Below are positions 4,465 through 6,551 of a stretch of DNA of 6,551 nt, piece by piece. This stretch comes from Pseudomonadota bacterium (lineage in GTDB: Bacteria > Desulfobacterota > JAPLJL01). Where the stretch lies: NCBI GenBank assembly GCA_026388615.1, contig JAPLJL010000238.1:1-6551 (forward strand), in the 5' to 3' direction. How positions within the stretch are numbered: position 1 is the first letter of the stretch; each line of letters begins with the position of its first letter. A program made the translations under genes and the position numbers. The notes under the pieces are model-generated. The model made no database searches. It was not told where the DNA came from and saw only the letters and a program-made list of their open reading frames with translations.

Positions 4465-6551
4465 TCAAAATTCCGCCTTCATTCCCATGAAAGGTAGGAT
4501 CGGAATCCAGTATATTTCCCGGGGGTCGGTCCAGTCATCCGCGTAGATAACCCCGATGACATTCTTATGCATATAAACATTCTGAATTTCGAGATAGCCG
4601 GAGAGCTTCCAGGTTTTGTAGAGCCAGAGCCTCTCAATCCGCACGTCGAGGCGCTGGTAATCGGAAAGCTTGGCCGAGTTGAGTTCTCCGTCCGGCAGAG
4701 GGTACCAGAGATCCCAATCGGCGTCGTAGAAACCGGGCTTGAGCGCCGTATAATGCATCCCCGACTGGTATCGCCACTGGGCCCCGGCGTTCCACTTGGT
4801 CGAAAACTGGTAATTCAGCACCAGGGCGATCGAATGTGGCTGTTCCCAGGCGGAGGGTGACCATTTCCTCTGCCCCGGCCACCACCGCCGGGATTGGGAG
4901 TAAGAATAGGTCAGCCAGCCGAAAAATCTCTGGGAAAGCCGGTGCCGGAGAAAAACCTCCACCCCGGTGGCGTAGCCTTTTCCCTGGTTGTTGAATTTCA
5001 GCACCGGATCCTCGGCTACCATGTTTTGGTAATCCTTGTAATAACCCTGGAGATCGAGGGAAAGGCTTTTCCCGAACTCCTTCTCCGCCCCGAACACGTA
5101 ATGAACAACCCGGGTAGAATCGATTTCGGGGTTTCCAAACGGTTCGAAAAACTGCGCCGGGTTGGGGGTCTGGTAATAGAACCCGAAGGCCCCCTTGAGC
5201 TTGAGGCCCGGGATGATCTGGTAATGGAAACGAAAGCGCGGGGAAAGATCCAGCTCTTTGAGGACCTGGACATAATCCAGGCGCACCCCGGGGATAAGCT
5301 TGAATTTCCAGAGGTTGATTTCATCCTCGATCCACACCCCTCCGGCCGCGGTTGAATCGTCGTAATTGGCGGGAAGCCGTTCGGCGAAGGTGACGATGGG
5401 GGGAACCGCATCCTCCTCCGTCGGCACATCCATCAACTGCCCTTCCACCCAATAATGAATGTAAATCACATCCGCCCCCAGCCGGAAACGGTTCCGAGCC
5501 GGGAGATCCCACTCCAGGTATCCCCGCATTCCCGGGGTCTGGAACCTGGAGTCGATATAAAGATCGCGGTTCAGATCAACCAGGGCGTGGTCAATCGAGT
5601 TGAACGCGGACAGCCGGAGGGAAAGCCGGGGGGTCAGCAGTGAACGCCAGTTGATCACCTGGGCATGAAAATCCAGCTCGGTGTTCATGCTCCCGGACAG
5701 AACGGGATCACCCCGGTTCTCCATACCGGTATGGGCAATCAGGGTATCCGCCGACCCATAGGTGAACAGGCTCAGCTTGTTTCGCTCGTTCACATCCCAG
5801 GTCAATTTGGCCTGGTAATCCCAGAAGCGGGGATAAATCGAGAGATCATCGCTTGAAGAAAGCGGGAAAATGTCCAGGTAACTTCTTCTCCCGGAAAGAA
5901 AAAACGATCCCTTCTGGGTCAGCGGGCCTTCCACCTGGCCGCTGGCCAGGAAAAAGTTCACGTCCGCCTTGCCCCCGATCCGGTCCCGCCTTCCCTCCCG
6001 GGTGGTGATATCCAGCACCCCGCCGCCGATAAAACCGTAATCCGGTCCGAACCCTCCGGCAAAAAAGCGGATGTCCTCGATCATGTCCGGGTTGATCGTG
6101 CTGTACCAGCCTCCGAAGTGGAAAAGATTGGCGACCGGGGCCAGGTCCATGACGAAAAAGTTTTCATCCGGTCCCCCGCCCCGCACGAAAAGCGCTCCGG
6201 AAAGGTCCATCCCGCCGGTGGTCACCCCGGGAAGGGTCTGCACGGAGCGGATGATGTCCCCGGAGGTGCCGGCCACTTTCTCGGCTTCGACCTTCTGAAT
6301 GACCTGCTCGCTCACCTGACGCTCCCGCCGGGATTCGACCACCACCTCCATCAGGGAATAGAAACTTTTTTCCAGGTATACCGTTAGAATCTGTTCCTCC
6401 CCGGGCTCAACCTCTACGGCCACCGGCTCCGGCTTCTTGAAATCCACCATTACCGCGGAGAGCTGATATTCGCCGGCCGGAACGGTCAGGGAAAAAACGC
6501 CTTTTTTATCGGTCAGGGTAAATTCACTGGTGGGCAGCAGAAAAACGCTCG
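4465..6551 (-). CDS. TonB-dependent outer-membrane receptor, N-terminus beyond window
   Basis: Outer-membrane active transporter driven by TonB-ExbB-ExbD. The frame is open from the right edge to the TGA at 4465, giving 694 visible residues; the signal peptide and first part lie outside. An internal ATG at 6450 is not the start, because the frame upstream continues the same domain. Order: end of a carboxypeptidase-regulatory-like beta-sandwich (visible residues about 1-62; LTDKKGVFSLTVPAGEYQL), then a plug (about 90-185) with GDIIRSVQTLPGV, the RGGGPDENFFVMDLAPV region and GFIGGGVLDITTREG, then GRRSYLDIF leading into a barrel of alternating aromatic and polar strands. The protein ends in Phe (FMGMKAEF), the usual outer-membrane insertion signal. 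A regulatory-domain-plus-plug arrangement also occurs in SusC-like proteins, but SusC proteins are near 1000 residues with a longer barrel and a SusD partner, which is absent. Substrate is unknown; the nearby GH38 enzyme makes a glycan plausible. Confidence 0.92.
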   Translation of the reverse strand, partial: SVFLLPTSEFTLTDKKGVFSLTVPAGEYQLSAVMVDFKKPEPVAVEVEPGEEQILTVYLEKSFYSLMEVVVESRRERQVSEQVIQKVEAEKVAGTSGDIIRSVQTLPGVTTGGMDLSGALFVRGGGPDENFFVMDLAPVANLFHFGGWYSTINPDMIEDIRFFAGGFGPDYGFIGGGVLDITTREGRRDRIGGKADVNFFLASGQVEGPLTQKGSFFLSGRRSYLDIFPLSSSDDLSIYPRFWDYQAKLTWDVNERNKLSLFTYGSADTLIAHTGMENRGDPVLSGSMNTELDFHAQVINWRSLLTPRLSLRLSAFNSIDHALVDLNRDLYIDSRFQTPGMRGYLEWDLPARNRFRLGADVIYIHYWVEGQLMDVPTEEDAVPPIVTFAERLPANYDDSTAAGGVWIEDEINLWKFKLIPGVRLDYVQVLKELDLSPRFRFHYQIIPGLKLKGAFGFYYQTPNPAQFFEPFGNPEIDSTRVVHYVFGAEKEFGKSLSLDLQGYYKDYQNMVAEDPVLKFNNQGKGYATGVEVFLRHRLSQRFFGWLTYSYSQSRRWWPGQRKWSPSAWEQPHSIALVLNYQFSTKWNAGAQWRYQSGMHYTALKPGFYDADWDLWYPLPDGELNSAKLSDYQRLDVRIERLWLYKTWKLSGYLEIQNVYMHKNVIGVIYADDWTDPREIYWIPILPFMGMKAEF

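Noticed and set aside
3398..6551. SusC/SusD pair
   Set aside because: The receptor barrel is too short for SusC and the following lipoprotein is a beta-sandwich type, whereas SusD proteins are larger, alpha-helical TPR-like proteins.

Overview
The window reads as chromosomal DNA of a Gram-negative, diderm bacterium. It encodes an outer-membrane TonB-dependent receptor and two proteins with lipoprotein signal peptides. The coding regions are fairly GC-rich and rich in CCGG/CCCGG words. Intergenic gaps are long (about 145-350 bp), AT-richer, and carry degenerate 7-bp tandem repeats and GTAG-footed palindromes. That style fits an environmental lineage from a poorly cultured phylum, but no marker gene here allows a firm taxonomic call.

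Every gene I can support is on the minus strand, so the reading order runs from the right edge to the left. (1) 6551-4465: a TonB-dependent receptor, missing its N-terminus at the right edge, with the end of a carboxypeptidase-regulatory-like domain, a plug and a beta-barrel ending in Phe. (2) 4318-3398: a 306-residue lipoprotein with two probable Ig/PKD-like beta-sandwich regions. (3) 3143-2289: a 284-residue soluble protein of unknown function, with two helical parts joined by a Pro/Ala-rich linker and an internally duplicated motif. (4) about 1942-1: a GH38-family alpha-mannosidase-like enzyme made as a lipoprotein, with its C-terminus cut off by the left edge.

The gaps hold most of the unexplained structure. 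A 91-bp tract with 7-bp periodicity lies between the receptor and the lipoprotein gene (4359-4449). A second 7-bp array is embedded in the lipoprotein signal-peptide codons (4241-4282). A weaker third one abuts that gene's stop codon (3356-3397). Between the unknown gene and the mannosidase lies a head-to-head pair of short palindromes with GTAG feet (1991-2046), resembling a REP/BIME element. The purine-rich ribosome-binding-like tract of the mannosidase starts right beside it.

Together, a TonB receptor, a beta-sandwich lipoprotein and an exported GH38 enzyme suggest capture and trimming of mannose-containing glycans at the cell surface. The long gaps and the unrelated-looking gene 3 mean that a single operon is not shown. 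I see no RNA gene, CRISPR array, transposase or integrase.
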